Shown here: in pieces, positions 44,201 to 57,339 of the stretch
Layout: every line of letters begins with the position of its first letter
How positions within the stretch are numbered: position 1 is the stretch's first letter
DNA from: Cephalotus follicularis
Taxonomy: Eukaryota > Streptophyta > Magnoliopsida > Oxalidales > Cephalotaceae
DNA: 64,000 bases
NCBI GenBank assembly: GCA_001972305.1
Contig: BDDD01001660.1
Coordinates: 191,455 to 255,454 of the forward strand
Direction of reading: 5' to 3'
Made by a program: the position numbers and the translations under genes
The notes under the pieces: generated by a model
What the model saw: the letters and a program-made list of their open reading frames with translations, nothing else
The model's database searches: none
What the model was told of the DNA's origin: nothing

Positions 44201-46248
44201 TGTTGGGATTGGTCAATCATGGTATATTTACTCTAAACAACCATTAAAGCTTGACAAAAGTGCAGAATATAAACAAACATCAACTGTAAAGACCTGATCC
44301 GATCCTTAACCACATGAGAGATTGTCCGCTTTTGCCCCACGGACATCACGGTTTTCTCCTACTTGATGGATTGGTCAGACTTCCCAGGAGGTCACCCTTC
44401 TTGGTTTTGCCCTGAGCGCTGCACGCTTAAATCTGGAGTTTCCACTAACTCCTCAGTCAATCTATCAAAAGGCGTCTCATATGATTAGGTTATAGGATCA
44501 TTTCTTATATAACACAGCCACACTTTCCTCATTTTCATGGATCCGGTTCATTCCTGTCACAGGGGCGGCTTCATCCACGGATAGCTCTTTCCTTTGGATG
44601 GCATCGAGAGCTCTTTCCTCAGGATGGCTTCATCACATTGAGAGCTTTGTCTCATTGCCCACACTGTAGTGGGGTGTCACATCAACCAATCCCAAGGCCT
44701 AGATCTTACTTTGTTAATTCAAAGGAGGAGAAAAGATGATAACAAAACTTTAAACAAACCATTATGACAGTAACAACTCACAAATTGTAGACTATGTAAA
44801 TGATTCCACCAAACATTTCAATTCCTATTAACTGCAAGGTCCTCAGGTAGCAAAGGGTATGCTACCTCTAACAAGCACACACCAAAATGGAGATTTGATG
44901 ATCCAAGGAGAGGGACAGGGAGGAGTTTCGGCCAAGGCAAAACCAATAAAGTAAGAATGCTAGTCTTCATTTTTCTATTATGCCTTATGCCTTATACAAA
45001 TATCTAACTCTTAGATATTTTGTGACTTCCTTAGTACGACAAGATTAACTCCCTTTTTATATACAAAGTCTTTCAAGGCATTGTTTGGTCATGAGCTTAC
45101 TTCAATTCTCACTTAGGTTAAATACTTAAACCTAATAGGAATAGCACGCCTCGTGTTATCCTTAATCTAATTAATGATAACTAATCTCATTAGTAAATTA
45201 AATTAGGAATAAACCCTAATTAATTTTCTCTCCGATCTTCAATTCTCAAACTTGTATTGTGTGTGACTCTTTAGTTTCATAATTATACTGGCCGTATGAT
45301 AGTAAATCATAACATTTACGATGTTCCGATTAGTCCATTCTAATTGCATTAGAGCCTCTTAATCGCAAACCCGAATTGAATAACTCTTTCAATTAATTTA
45401 TAATCAAGACTAATAATCAATCAGTCACAGACATCCCACTGATCATCATCGATATCTAACAATGTATAGCGACCCCCAGATAATTTGACTAAAACCTTGA
45501 ACCTAAATTACAGCTACGTGTACGTATAATCCTTCCATCCCGTCATGCTCAATTAAACATAGGGTATGGATAAAGTCAAACCCCAATAATTTAATTAATT
45601 AAGATCTTAAGTAATTAGCTATCCGATAAACAAACGCTTTCCTTTATCATTGTTCTCCTGGACATAATCATGTTAGCTAATAACCTTGAGCATATTCTCC
45701 CTTTACAGAGAGTGGAGGAATATATCTTGCACACACATATATCCCAATGTACACTTCACAGTGCCCAATCAATACCTAAATTTTTCTTATGGTTATGAGA
45801 CATATTTAAGTATTATCAAAATGCAATATCTCATACATCAGATATCATGGAGGTTCATGTCTAAGGACCACTTACACTACTGCAATGCAAGAAGCTTGTT
45901 TGATCAGTATGTAAAACTAGATACAAGCTCCTATCTGCGAGTCAGTTCAGTGAACTCATAAAATGATGAGCACCCAAGCTTATGCCTAATAATGATTATG
46001 TGAACTGTCATCCTCTCTAGTGAGCCGGCATAACACTTGCTAGTCTTATCGAATTGCATATGTCCTAGTTATGCAATCCATTGACTAGGAACATTTTAGA
46101 CAAAGCTTTACCAAGGAACTAAGTCTCACTGTATGATCTCATCATGGTCTTAGTCCTCATACTTTAATATAAGGACATTCATATTATACGCATACATGTA
46201 AAATACAAAGCTCATAAATGAAGGATGCCATTGATTACAAGAAAATTC

Positions 46249-46289
<41 letters not shown>

Positions 46290-46355
46290 ACATGATTGTT
46301 AGAGCCTAAACAAATCATGCATCTCTTACAAGGCTTGTGGGACTCAACCCTAACA
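44201..46355 (-). repeat. 3' LTR of Copia element M
   Basis: About 2.15 kb, TGTTGGGATTGG...AACCCTAACA on the plus strand, next to a PPT on its right. No second copy is visible right of gag, so the 5' LTR has been lost. The region includes a (TA)n tract near its end. I see no coding region. Confidence 0.72.
46252..46285. repeat. (TA)n microsatellite
   Basis: About 17 TA units inside the LTR of M. Confidence 0.9.
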
Positions 46356-46375
46356 ATCTCTCACTAGTCCAAAAG
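46356..46375 (-). promoter_or_regulatory. Polypurine-tract region of M
   Basis: The minus strand reads ...TTTTGGACTAGTGAGAGAT before the LTR TGTTAGGG; GTGAGAGAT is a weak polypurine run at the required position. Confidence 0.5.
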
Positions 46376-46521
46376 CCAATTCCCTTTGTGTCTAATGCCC
46401 ATCCCCAAAAGATGACGATCAAAGACGTTCTGAGGCAATGCTTTGGGAAGAGGTTCAACAGTGTTATTTTCTCCTAGTACTCACTCTATTTTGATATTCC
46501 CTTTTCCAATGATTTCTTGAA

Positions 46522-46990
46522 TCAAATGGAAGCTCCGCAAAATATGTTTTGATCTTTGGTGCACCGAGGTTCCTTTGTCTGTGCTATGGCACCATTGTTA
46601 TCACAATATAACGATATAGGATCCTCTTTGGTCGGAACAACACCTAAATCCATGATGAACTTCTTCATCCACACACCTTCTTTTGCGGCCTTCAGCGTCT
46701 CTATGTATTCAGCCTTATTAATTGAATCTGCAGTTGTAGGCAGCTTGTGACTCTTCCAATTGACTGCTCCACCATTTAAGGTGAATACACAACCTGATGT
46801 TGACTTTGAATCATCAAGATCTGTTTGAAAATTAGAGTCCGTGAAACCCTCTATTTTCAAACAATTTCCTCCATATACAAGGAATAAATCTTTAGTCCTA
46901 TTAAGGTACTTTAGGATATCCTTGACTGCTTTCCAGTGCCTCTCACCAGGATCAGATTGATATATGCTCATAACGCTTACAGCATATGCT
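46522..46990 (-). pseudogene. Element M RNaseH
   Basis: Ty1/Copia RNase H: SIYQSDPGERHWKAVKDILKY, TKDLFLVYGG, GFTDSNFQTDLDD, STSGCVFTLNGGAVNWKS, a degraded ADSINKAEYI and SLYCDNNGAIAQTKEPR. It removes template RNA during reverse transcription. The frame ends in a shifted C-terminus (CTKDQNIFCGASI), consistent with a late frameshift. Confidence 0.88.
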
Positions 46991-46999
46991 ATTTAAGGC

Positions 47000-47930
47000 C
47001 AAGTGCATAACGTAGCATACATGATGCTCCCTATTACTTAAGCATAAGGTATGTGTATCATGCGTTCTCTCTGTTCCAATATTTTAGGGGACATCGACTT
47101 TGAGAGATTAATTCCATGACAAAGTGGTAAATAACATCTCTTGGAATTATCCATGCTAAACCTCTTTAGCACTCTTTCTGTGTAAAGAGATTGGGACAAC
47201 CCAAGCATCCTATTCGGTCTATCTTTATAGATCTTAATCGCTAAAATGTAGGATGCATCTTCCAAGTATTTCATGGAGAAAACTATGGATAAGCAACTCT
47301 TGATTTTTGATAAAATTTCTACATTATTCCCAACGAGTATAATATCATCCACATAAAGCACCAAGAACGTTACTGAACTCCCACTATTATTCCTGTACAC
47401 ACATTACTCATCCTCTTTTTTTATGAAACCAAACTCTTCAACTGTGTCATCAAAACGGGTGTTCCAAATCCTAGAAGCCTGCTTTAATCCATAAATCGAT
47501 CATTGTAGCTTGCACACTTTGTAGTCTTCACTGCGGGATAAGAAACCTTCAGGCTAGGTCATATAGATGTCTTCCTCTATGTTTCCATTGAGGAAGGCGG
47601 TCTTCACATCCATCTGTCATGTCTCATAATTGTAGTGTGCAGCTATAGCAAGCAAAATCCTAATGGACTTAAGCATGGCTATAGGGGAGAAAGTCTCTTC
47701 ATAGTCAATCCCTTGCCTTTGCTTGTAGCTCTATGTTACTAGCCTTGCTTTGAAGATATTAACCTTTCCATCTTCTTCAATCTTTCTTTTAAACATCCAT
47801 TTGCGTCCTATGGGAACAATTCCCTCGGGTGCATCTACCAAGCTCCAAACATTGTTGGAGTACATGGAGTCCATCTCAGATTTCATGGTTGCTAGCCATT
47901 TCTAGGAATCTATATATGATATTCCCTCTC
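47000..47930 (-). pseudogene. Element M reverse transcriptase
   Basis: Motifs in order from the right include VKTAFLNGNIEEDIYMT, SIYGLKQASRIWN, FLVLYVDDIILVGN near 47340 and FSMKYLEDASYILAIKIYKD. The catalytic YVDD is intact in a 120-codon open stretch (47400-47038). Several stops upstream split the domain. Confidence 0.88.
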
Positions 47931-49250
47931 CATAACTGGTCAGATCATCATCCATAAGATATACCTCTTGGGTGTCCTCTATGAGAAAACTCCCATAGTA
48001 CCTTTCAAGTATCCTAGGTATTTTAGATGACCTATGGAGAGGTTGTGTAACAAGAGGTTCCACTATTGTCATAGGCTCATTAGGTAAGTCAATAGTTTGT
48101 GAGATTCGGACCTCTTCATCAAGCTTAATCATACTCCCACTGCTTCCTTCTAAAAGAAATTCTCTTTCTAAGAAAACTTCATTTCTTGAGACAAACACAT
48201 TGTTCTCAAGTGGGTAGCAGAAATAATATCCCCCGGTTTCCCTAGCGTATCCCACAAATCTACACTTTAATGACCTTGCCTCTAACTTATCTGCATATGG
48301 TTGTTTAACAGAAACAGCACATCCCCATATCCTAATATAGTTATGATTGGTTTTCCTCCGATTCCATATCTCTTAAGGAGTTTTTGGTGCATATTTATTA
48401 GAACCCTGTTCAAAAGGCGGATTGCGTTGTGCAAGGCAAAACCCCAAAAAGATGGAGGCAAATCAATATAACTCATCATACTACGTACTATGTCCAAAAA
48501 GGTACGATTCCTCCTTTCAGAAACACAATTATGCAGTGCTGTTTCAGGAGGTGTCCACTAAGAGATGATTCCATTATCTTTAAGATAATCTAAAAACTCA
48601 TTGAAAAGGTATTCACCTCCTTTATCTGATTAAAAAGTCTTAATACACTTTCCAGTTTGTTTCTCTACTTCTGATATGAATTCTTTGAATCTCTCAAAGG
48701 CTTCAGATTTATACTTCATCAAGTATACTTAACTATATCGTGAAAAAGCATCGGTAAAGGTTATTAAGTAAGAATAACCTCCTATAGCATTTACAGCCAT
48801 TGGTCCACACACATCAATGTAAACTAACCCTAGTAGATCAGTTGACCTCTCCCCTTGTCTCACAAAGAGAGACTTGGTCATCTTGCCTTTGAGGCAGGGT
48901 TCGCACGTTGGAAACGATTCACATTGAGACATATCTAAATATCCCTCAGAGACCAACCTACGTACTTTTTTCTCACCAACATGGCCTAATCTACAATGCC
49001 AGAGGTAAGATTGATTAGTATCATCTCTCTTTCTTTTAGTTCCTTTTAGTTCCTTTTTTTATATTTAATAACACATGATTATTATTGAGAAGATATAAAG
49101 CATTTATAAAATTATATTCGACATACAAAACATTATTTTTATAAAGAGAATAACACTTGTCCTTAACTTGAAATACAAAACCATATGTAGCTGGTGCAGA
49201 CACTGATATAATATTTTTTTCATAAAGAAGGTGCATATAAAACATCCTTG
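47931..49250 (-). pseudogene. Element M integrase
   Basis: From the right: GAG_pre-integrase and zinc region (KCYSLYKNNVLYV, LVSEGYLDMSQC, TCEPCLKGKMTKSLF), catalytic core (LGLVYIDVCGPM, TFTDAFSRYS), then SERRNRTFLDIVRSMMSY and the linker GFALHNAIRLLNRV. A C-terminal part at 48255-47902 has GYARETGGYYFCYPLENNVF. INT lies upstream of RT, the Ty1/Copia order. Stops near 48728 and 48500 break it. Confidence 0.87.
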
Positions 49251-49372
49251 AGCTCTAAGCTCATCATGCCTGAAGGCAACAAAATAGAAAAAGATCCTTT
49301 GGCTTTTGCATCAACCCTTGTGCCATCTGCTACCCTCAGATTCACTTCACCTTTCGCAAGGCCTATACTTCC

Positions 49373-50380
49373 TTACAGGTCTTGCACATTAATACAAATG
49401 TGTAAGGAACAACCAGTATCTAATACCCAATAAGTAGAAACAGATTTGCCAAAGGACATATTAATCTCAATCATTAATATCATAGGCATACCTTTACCCT
49501 GTGGTTTGCCAATGTCGTAAGATACTTGGGGCAGTTCCTCTTCCAATGGCCTAGCATTCCACAGCAAAAACATTTGCCCTTTGCAGCAGGCTCTGGTTAC
49601 TGAGAGGAAGTCCCTTTTTCCATCTTAGCTGGTGGTGGCTGTGGCCTTGCCATAGGTGCCTGCTGCCTAGGTTGGTTATGCTACTATTTCTTAGCAGGAT
49701 AGGGTTGTATCTTCCGCTGCCTTGCATGTGCAGACTTCTTCTTCTTAGCCTTGTACTTGTTCTTTGTCTTAGAAGATTGTTCCACATAAATAACCGAAGA
49801 CTTTCCCTTCTTGAGGTGGATTTCAGCATCCCTTAACATATTAAGGAGCTCAGCCATGTTTACCTCAACCTTGTTCATATTGAAGTTAATAATAAAATTA
49901 AGCATAAGAAGGAGGAAGTGAAAGAAGGACCACATCTGTGTTGAGCTCGACATCCTAAATGACGCCGAGAGAAATTAGTTGCTCAATGCAATTGATCATT
50001 TTCAAACAATGATCATTCATAGATGATCCCTCAGTCATCTTTGTACTGTGCAGCTCTTTAGAGACCTGATAACTAGTTGACCTACTTTGTTCACCAAACA
50101 ACTCTTGCAGTTGAAGAAGCACAAACCTAGTGTCAGTCATATGTTCATGCTAATGTTGAAGTTCAAAGCTCATAGATGTTATCATATAGCACCCAACTGT
50201 ATTATTTTCTACCTTCCACTTAAGGAAGGCAGCACGATCCTCCTCATATGCATTGCCATCAACGCTTGTTGACAACCCAACCTCAAGGACATAACCCCTT
50301 TGTTCAACACTGAGGATCAACCTCAGATTTTGGATGTTAGATAGGGGTGTCTTTGCAAGCCAGGAGGTAGCTGCATCCAT
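49373..50380 (-). pseudogene. Element M gag and protease
   Basis: Gag begins at ATG 50380 (MDAATSWLAKTPLSNIQNL), with FLKWKVENNTVGCYMITSM, then LLQLQELFGEQSRS and NDHCLKMINCIEQLISLG. This order fits the Copia Gag fold. A zinc knuckle at about 49540-49580 reads CFCCGMLGHWKRNC (CX2CX4HX4C). The protease active site YWVLDTGCSLHI follows near 49410. Frameshifts and stops separate these blocks. Upstream of the ATG no PBS is visible. Confidence 0.87.
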
Positions 50381-51224
50381 ATGTATTTTATATATGATAC
50401 ACTATTTATCTATACATTCTTAGTTCCATTCATGTTCTATAGTGCATATTCAGTAAGATTGGCATTTTGCTATATGTATTATCCCAAACTGTCTCTACAG
50501 ATCAGTTAATCACCATATTAACTGAATACACATATAGTGCCCTGTCGTTCGAGGGGTTGGATCTCGTACCTAAGAGGTTATGAGAATGAGATCCTTACTT
50601 CCTTCTGACAAAACGTTCCAAGTCATAGGTTCACTTTCTTAGGGCAATTGATGAACCGCAAAGACTTGCCATGTTATGCTTGCTCCAAATGGTTAAGGAG
50701 GATGGATTATCTCATTCCCATTTGGGTTTACCCTAAAGTTGATGTAGGGTGCATGCCAGGAGGCATGTCGCTGAACCAACCAACTATAGGTTATCTAATT
50801 TGAGAGCCAACACCTCTGTCAATAGAGTTCCTATAGTCTCGGTAGTGTATAGTCAAAGGTAACTAGTAGATCATACGTGATTTACGTTGTGTCCTTCGAC
50901 CTGAGGGGCTGGCATGCATTGTGTAGTAACCGCTTGGCTTTGATTTCCATCTTTCCTAACACTAGCCATGTGCTGGTAAAAAGGTTATTTTTGGGCCTTG
51001 TGGGAGCTGCATTGAGATGTATGGGCGAGTCCACGAGATGGGATCGTCACACCCATGTTGAGGGTTATAGGCTCTATAACATCTATGATCGTTGCAAACT
51101 TAAAGTCCTGGCCAGGCACTTGGGAGATTGGAAACGAGTGGTTTCCTAGGAACTCTTTCTATAATCTCAATGTGTTCATACAATTATAGTTATCACGGTT
51201 TTACCTAGGGTTGACATTAATCCA
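50381..51224. other. Unassigned segment between M gag and E2
   Basis: The first ~150 bases may be the untranslated leader of M. The rest has no gene I recognise; it could be the first part of LTR E2, but there is no second copy of it in the window to prove this. Confidence 0.35.
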
Positions 51225-52818
51225 AACCCTGGGCTGCGATCGGAGTCGAGATGATGAGGGATAGATGACACATAAACCGATGACAGTGAGGAAAGTACAG
51301 GTTATCCGGCTAACATATGATAGATGTGGTACTTTGGTCCACGAATCCGGGGGTGATTAGAGATCACACTTGGGCTATTTAGATGGTCGAAAGACTATTG
51401 GGATGGTCGTACCAGAACTTTTGGATGGTCTAAGAAATATATCATTGTACCGGAATCCAACCTGACTTTCGGGTCCCGCCTCATTTTGGAACAAGTTATC
51501 GTGTGTGAGGGACACATGTCATTTAGTGAGAGGTTATCATCTAAGAGAGATTTTACTTTGTTAGTGAACATTTTATTTGCTGAACATATATCATTTATTT
51601 AAAAGCAGGTTCATGCATCGCAATAATAGAATGTTACGTGCAAAGGATTGTTTGTGAAACTTTAAGTGCATTGGGCATTTAATTAAAGAGAGAGCAAGTG
51701 GGCTTTGTGGCATTTTGGGCTTGGGACAAACATCCCATTGTGTGCCAAAATTTGGGCTTCATGTTGCCTAAAATTGGGCCTTAGAATTTGCAAGAGAGTG
51801 CTTAATCCAAATGTTAAAACATAGCCTACTATTATTGACCAATTCAATTAATGAATAGTCATTTGCAATTGTCCCTTGTATTTGGGCAAGCACCAGACGC
51901 CATTTGCTTCTTGAGTGGCCGGCCAAATGTGGGGATTATTGGAGGGAAATGGTGAGTCATAATGCTTTATTCATTTGCATCTTTGACTAGTCTTCATGGG
52001 TGAAGATAACTTAAGTCTTAAGATATTTTGGCATGTGACTTATATAACACACTTCACCTATTCTCTCCTTACTTCTTCACCCGTGCATTTTCTCTCTTCT
52101 CTTTTCTCCTCTCCATTGCCGTGATCGTGGTTCTCCATTGATGAACTTGGTAGAGCTTTGAAGCTCTTTGAGAGAAAACATCACAAACACCTTTTTCTCA
52201 CCATCCCAACTTCAAATAGGTGGAGATATCTTCCTTCATAGGATTACATCTTTACTTATGAGAAGTTTAGGTGTAAACTCAAAGTGCCTTCACAAAGCCT
52301 TCTTGGTGTCCTTGATGGAGCATCTTTTGTGAAGGAGAAAGTCTTGATTCAAAACTTGGAGGAACACCAAATTTGTGGGCAAAGAATTAGGTAATGATTC
52401 TAATTCAACTCCATGTTATTTTGTGTTCTTTGTGGTTGTTTTGGGATGTGTTTGAGGTCGGGTTTGAGGGATGCCCTTTTCTTGTAGGTTGTCTACCCTA
52501 GAAAACCCTAAGGGTTTCCGAGGGTTATGGTTTGGGTTGGAGGAGCTAAAGTGTTAGAGTTTGGTGTGTTACCCTAATGCTGTTTTTTTTAGGTGAGACC
52601 ATGCTAGGGTTTGTGTTACCCTTGCTCAACCCGCCCCCATCCCTTGCTTGGAATGTTTCTTAGGTTTGATTGATACCCTAATTAGAGATCTTAGGGCATG
52701 TTGGGACAATTCTAGAGTTGGGATTTAGGGTATCCAAATGTTTTTGATCAAAAAGTTTTTGAAAGTCACCCTAAACCCTAATTCCGAAAATTTTCCAGCC
52801 GTATCTTGAGCCAATCCA
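51225..52818 (+). mobile_element. E2: LTR (3' part) of a retrotransposon, inverted relative to E1
   Basis: The LTR ends ...CCAATCCA at 52818, five bases before a Met-type PBS. The segment 51225-52330 is the reverse complement of E1 (16737-17360 plus 1941-2387) and is uninterrupted where element A sits in E1, so it is an empty site. TATATAA at 52040 is followed by a leader and a possible donor near 52391 (AG|GTAATG). The true left end may be further left than 51225. Confidence 0.72.
52040..52047 (+). promoter_or_regulatory. TATA box of E2
   Basis: TTATATAA followed by a CT-rich leader (52055-52120). The same sequence is present on the minus strand in E1. Confidence 0.5.
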
Positions 52819-52823
52819 ATAAG

Positions 52824-52834
52824 TGGTATTAGAG
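52824..52834 (+). promoter_or_regulatory. Primer binding site of E2
   Basis: TGGTATTAGAG differs by one C-to-T from the usual TGGTATCAGAG (initiator-Met tRNA) and lies five bases after the LTR end. Confidence 0.65.
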
Positions 52835-53123
52835 TCCCTGATTAGGCTCAATTGGATCTCATTTTAGTGTTTAGTGGCTTTCCATAAAGTCTCTTAAAGT
52901 TGGCTTGAAAATTGGCACTCCAACCTTAAGGGAGAAATTGGAAAGATTAGGTTATTTGGAATGTTCACTTCCAAGTCATTTTTCCAAATGTTAGAACTAC
53001 TGTGAATGACCAATTAAATGGATAGTTTGATGATCCAAAGATTAATACATTGAATGTTAAATTATGCAAGGGGCATTCTAACATCCTTATGTATGATTTA
53101 GGATTTCAAACGGACCTTACAAG
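52835..53123 (+). other. Leader/internal start of element E2
   Basis: AT-rich sequence after the PBS; the frame has stops and I cannot recognise a Gag domain. It is cut by F at 53123 and may continue at 58812. Confidence 0.4.
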
Positions 53124-54435
53124 TGTGACACCCCGTGTCACTTTTACGAGGTCGATGTGGATGATGTGAGCATGGTATTATTTGTTTATTGTTATTATTG
53201 TTATAATAATATTATTTAAAAAAAAACGAAAGCGCGGACGTTTTCTGGAAGGCGCTATGCGCCTTAGAAATTAAAATGACTCGGGCGCCATGCGCCCGAG
53301 AGTGAAGAAGAGGACAAAGAGTTGGCGAGAGAGATAGCGAGAGAGATATGCAGAGAACGGGAGAGAGACGTCGGGCGAGGCGCCGGAGGCCGGGAAAGAT
53401 GGCGACGACGTCACCTCCACTGCCAGGTATCCTTCTCTTCCTCCTTTCTCTTTCTTCTCTCTTTTTTTTTCTTCTCTTCCGCGCCAAACGGCCTCTGCCG
53501 TTGCTCCTCCACCACCGATACCATCGCGGGTGGGGCTGGTCTTCATCGTGGGGTTCACCTATACCCATTTTGACGGTGGCTGAGGCGTCTTCTGGCCGAA
53601 ATTGACCGGATTCTGGGCACTGAGTCAACTCAGTCACCCTGCCGCCTGTAACGCTACGTTTGGCGCCGATTCCCGATGAGTCTCGGTCACCAATGAGTAG
53701 ACCGGAGCTTGTGGATGCTATTGGTGGCGTGACTAGTGCAATGGCGTCTTGGCCGGAGGTCCGGCGCAGCGACAGCCACCGAGTCTGACCGAGTTTCGGG
53801 CGGAGATGTGTAGGCCTGGTTATTTTGTGACTTATTTGTGAAGTGGCTATATTTGTTGGATGACCGGCGAGTTGACTCAGTGAGTCAACTCACTGTCGGC
53901 GGTGGCTGCCTAATTCTTGGCGAGTCACAGTGAGTTTCGATCAGTAATGTGTTGACCAGCAATTTTGGGGGTTGTTTTGGGTGTCGCCAGAACTTCGGCA
54001 AGTTATCTGGAATCTGGCCGGAGTTCCGATTTCGATTAATTATGTTTCTTATGAGTACGTCGTAACGATACGTGTTATGTTTATGCAACGTGAAGGATGG
54101 TGGAGTTCCAATTGATGACGGCCCACAGTTTCTCTGGCGAACCCAGTTTTCGGTAAGTCGCAATTCACCTTCTTTTTCCTGTTCAAATGTGGTTTAATAA
54201 GTTTACCGATGTGATGGAGTAACTACACGATAGTAGATAACTATGGTTGTATTGAAACGAGTTATAAGCTAATGATAGTGAATTGTGAGTTTTCTTATTT
54301 TTACTTGCTAATTAGTTGATATATGCATGTTTACACATTGTGTAGAGGTTCTAGTTTAGATAATAAAGAATTGAGAAGATATGTTCATTTGTAGTCATAG
54401 AATTGGAAGTGTTAAGGGTTTAATGAATGGTATTT

Positions 54436-54440
54436 GTATG
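54436..54440. repeat. Target-site duplication of G, left copy (GTATG)
   Basis: Repeated at 55497-55501. Confidence 0.82.
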
Positions 54441-55496
54441 TGTAACGCCCGGTATTTTCCTGAATGTAATATTTCCATTTATGATGTAATCCTTAAACTT
54501 GATTTATGAGAATTTTGAGTTTTGGACTCAAAAGATGCTTACAAACCCTAATTTTGGTCTTGGAAATGGAATGTGTATGTTAAAGCTTGAAACGGCAACG
54601 TTCTGGGACAAAGACATCGACGTCTTTGGAAAAGACGTCGACACCTTTGGGAGCCAGGGCACACGTGTTTAAAAGGACATGCACGTTGACATTGGAAGAA
54701 GGCATCGACACCTTCTAAACAAACTGGAAAAGACATCGACGTCTAAGGAAAGACGTCGACGCCTTTGTAAGAATGGCCAGCACGTTCTTCGTCGGCAGAA
54801 TAACATGCAGGAGAATTGTTTAAAGGCTTTACCTAACGCCTTTTCAAGTGCGATTCGACGTGTTGAGCATGTCTGTGTACTGACCAGAAGCACTAAAACC
54901 TAACCTCACATGGAACCTGCAGAGGTTTACCACCCTCACATGCAATCTGCATAAGAAAATGAAAAAGAATAGGCAGAAAGAAGGAAAGTGGGAGAGATCT
55001 CGGGGATGGCTGTTAAATGACAGAAGAAGTGTGTTAGGTGGGAGGAATCTGCATAAAAATAACCCTCCCCACCTATCTCTCTCATTTTATAACACCAGAA
55101 GAAATCAGTGAGTGTGTGTGTGCCATTGTTGAGCTTGAAGCTTGGAGCGTCTTGATATGGAGCATGCACGGAGACTTAAAGAGAAGGCTTGGATATTCTC
55201 TTTTTATGTATTTTGGGTTATTGAACATTTATCATGTTATTTGGATTTTGTAATAATTGATATCTTGTTATTTCACACTGATGTATTATTTCACGCTCCG
55301 TTTTGGGCGATCAACAGTTGTGTTTGGATGATCGGGCATCACGTAGTATGGGATGCGTGATGTGTTTTTATATTCGACTCTTTAGTTATTGCTTCCGCTA
55401 CTGAAGGTTTTAAATTATCGGTATTTTCGCACGAGTTGGATTATTTTATGTTGATTGCTTTACCACTTTTATGTTGTGGAAAGTCGGGGTGTGACA
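54441..55496 (+). mobile_element. G: 1.06-kb Gypsy-type solo LTR
   Basis: TGTAACGCCCGGTATT...CGGGGTGTGACA, flanked by GTATG. Its last ~200 bases ('gggatgcgtgatgtg', 'gcttccgctactgaaggttttaaattat') are related to the end of LTR O. It has a palindrome array at 54610-54769. No internal domain, so solo LTR. Confidence 0.83.
54610..54769. repeat. Array of AAAGACGTCGACGTCTTT-type palindromes (G)
   Basis: Five copies are present: aaagacatcgacgtcttt, aaaagacgtcgacaccttt, aaggcatcgacacctt, aaagacatcgacgtct and aaagacgtcgacgccttt. The consensus is an 18-base palindrome. Confidence 0.8.
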
Positions 55497-55501
55497 GTAT
55501 G
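55497..55501. repeat. Target-site duplication of G, right copy (GTATG)
   Basis: Matches 54436-54440. Confidence 0.82.
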
Positions 55502-57339
55502 AGTATGTTGAGGTTGGAATTATTTGAGTTTTGAGTATTAAGAGTAGAGATTGAATGGATATATGAAGATAACTTGCATATGTGCATATATAGATGAAAC
55601 GTGAAAACTATTAGTGGAAAGTGTAAAAAATGAGATGGTAATGTTATGTAAGTGGTACAGTGCATTTATAAGCGATAAGGAGATTATGTGAATACGTTGA
55701 AATTGTATTATAAGTTACTAAGAGAGTACATGTGAATGGTTTGCCAATGAATCTTTGAGGTTCATGGATGTTAGAGATTCTAGTGAGTATAAAATGGGGA
55801 ATATAGTTATCGTATAGCCTATATGTACGTTTTATGTATCTCTCATATATAAGCATGGAAAGTATGCTTATGGATATTGTTATGTAATAGCGTTGTAGAC
55901 TTGGGATCCTGTATTCGATCCGGAGCCATCGAGGAGTTAACTAGCGGTTGTTACCTTCTGTAAACCTGTCAGTAGAACATCTCCTTCCTTTATCTTATTT
56001 GGTTTTGAAATTCGTTGATGATTGATATGTGCCTTTATTGTGATTCTTAACTATCATTTGATTTGTTGATAATCTGATTTGGAATTTATTCCTATGCTTG
56101 TTGATAGCCTTCGTTGTTGATCTTATCATACAATATGGCTTGTTATATGATTCCATAATGGTTTCTTGGAATCCTTTATTGACATTCTCGATTGAACTCT
56201 GATAGGACTTGTTAATTATCCATTGTGCAATTGAGTCCATAATCGTTTGCTTGATCTCTTTATTGGTATTCCTATTGAATATTCATATTGATAGGACACG
56301 TTGATTGATTGTATATTCACCTTGTCTCCTTGGTGTTATATACGCATTGGCTCCTGTGGACATACATCATTAGTGTTATTGTTATATCTGTTTGGGCTCT
56401 TGCGGAGATATATTTGTTTCTCCTATCTCCGTATCGTTATACTTGAGCTACTGTTCTTGACATTTTTTATTTATACCTATCGATTGTTGGAAATTACAAT
56501 TATGTGATAATGATACCTTTGTTTTGGAATTGGATTTGGATTTGGATTTCCGTATTGGATTGAGTTGTCGAGACACTTCCTTGATGTGATACCATTGTTG
56601 TGAACTAAATGATTATTTCTGACTCTGGTGACAATGTCGCATTCTCGTTTGTATTTTGTTGAGATACCCTTGAGTGAAACATTCCCTTCCTATCTTTGTC
56701 TTTGAGATTCTCATACATTCATGTGCCCAATTACGTTTCATGATGTGTTATGATTCGATTGGGATTTGCAATCCCGTAAGTCTTTTGTTGTCGTATTCAT
56801 TGTTGTGATGTGATTCCGAGCGGGTATGTGCTCGATGCTCTGGGTGACTTTGTCACCTTCTCACACTTGTGACATTGTGATTTGTTATATGGTTATACTA
56901 TGTTATATTCTGATGATGGGTACCGGGATTATGGATATGTATTACTGGTCCAAAGAGTGGTATATGTTCGACGCTCAACTCTACTTAGCAGGCCCATTGG
57001 TCTATGATTGGGTGTTATATGGAAACTACCCCCGGGTTCCATACCTGGATCTGCGGCATACTATTGTCTATGATGGTATGCTGAGTGTGAGTGCAGCAGA
57101 GCTGCTCCATTACCCTCATATTGGACTGTGTTTGGTTGTTGATATTTATTGCATGCGGGTGCCTCGGATGAGGTTGAGTGCGTGCGAGTTTTCTCGGCGA
57201 GGGCTAGGGTCCGTGCGGTATATGCCGGCCCCTCGTGCGAGGTTTGGATGTTATGCTTACCATAGGCACTCTGCACCGGGGTATGAAGGATGATGTACAC
57301 ATCCTGTAGCCTATTGGCCTATATTATTGCTGCAGCGGT

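Noticed and set aside
55441..55856. Short antisense ORFs near the end of G and in F
   Set aside because: AT-rich, no domains, cross the LTR boundary.
56826..57293. 155-codon ORF in F
   Set aside because: No recognisable domain or homologous motif; sits in LTR-like DNA with short tandem repeats.
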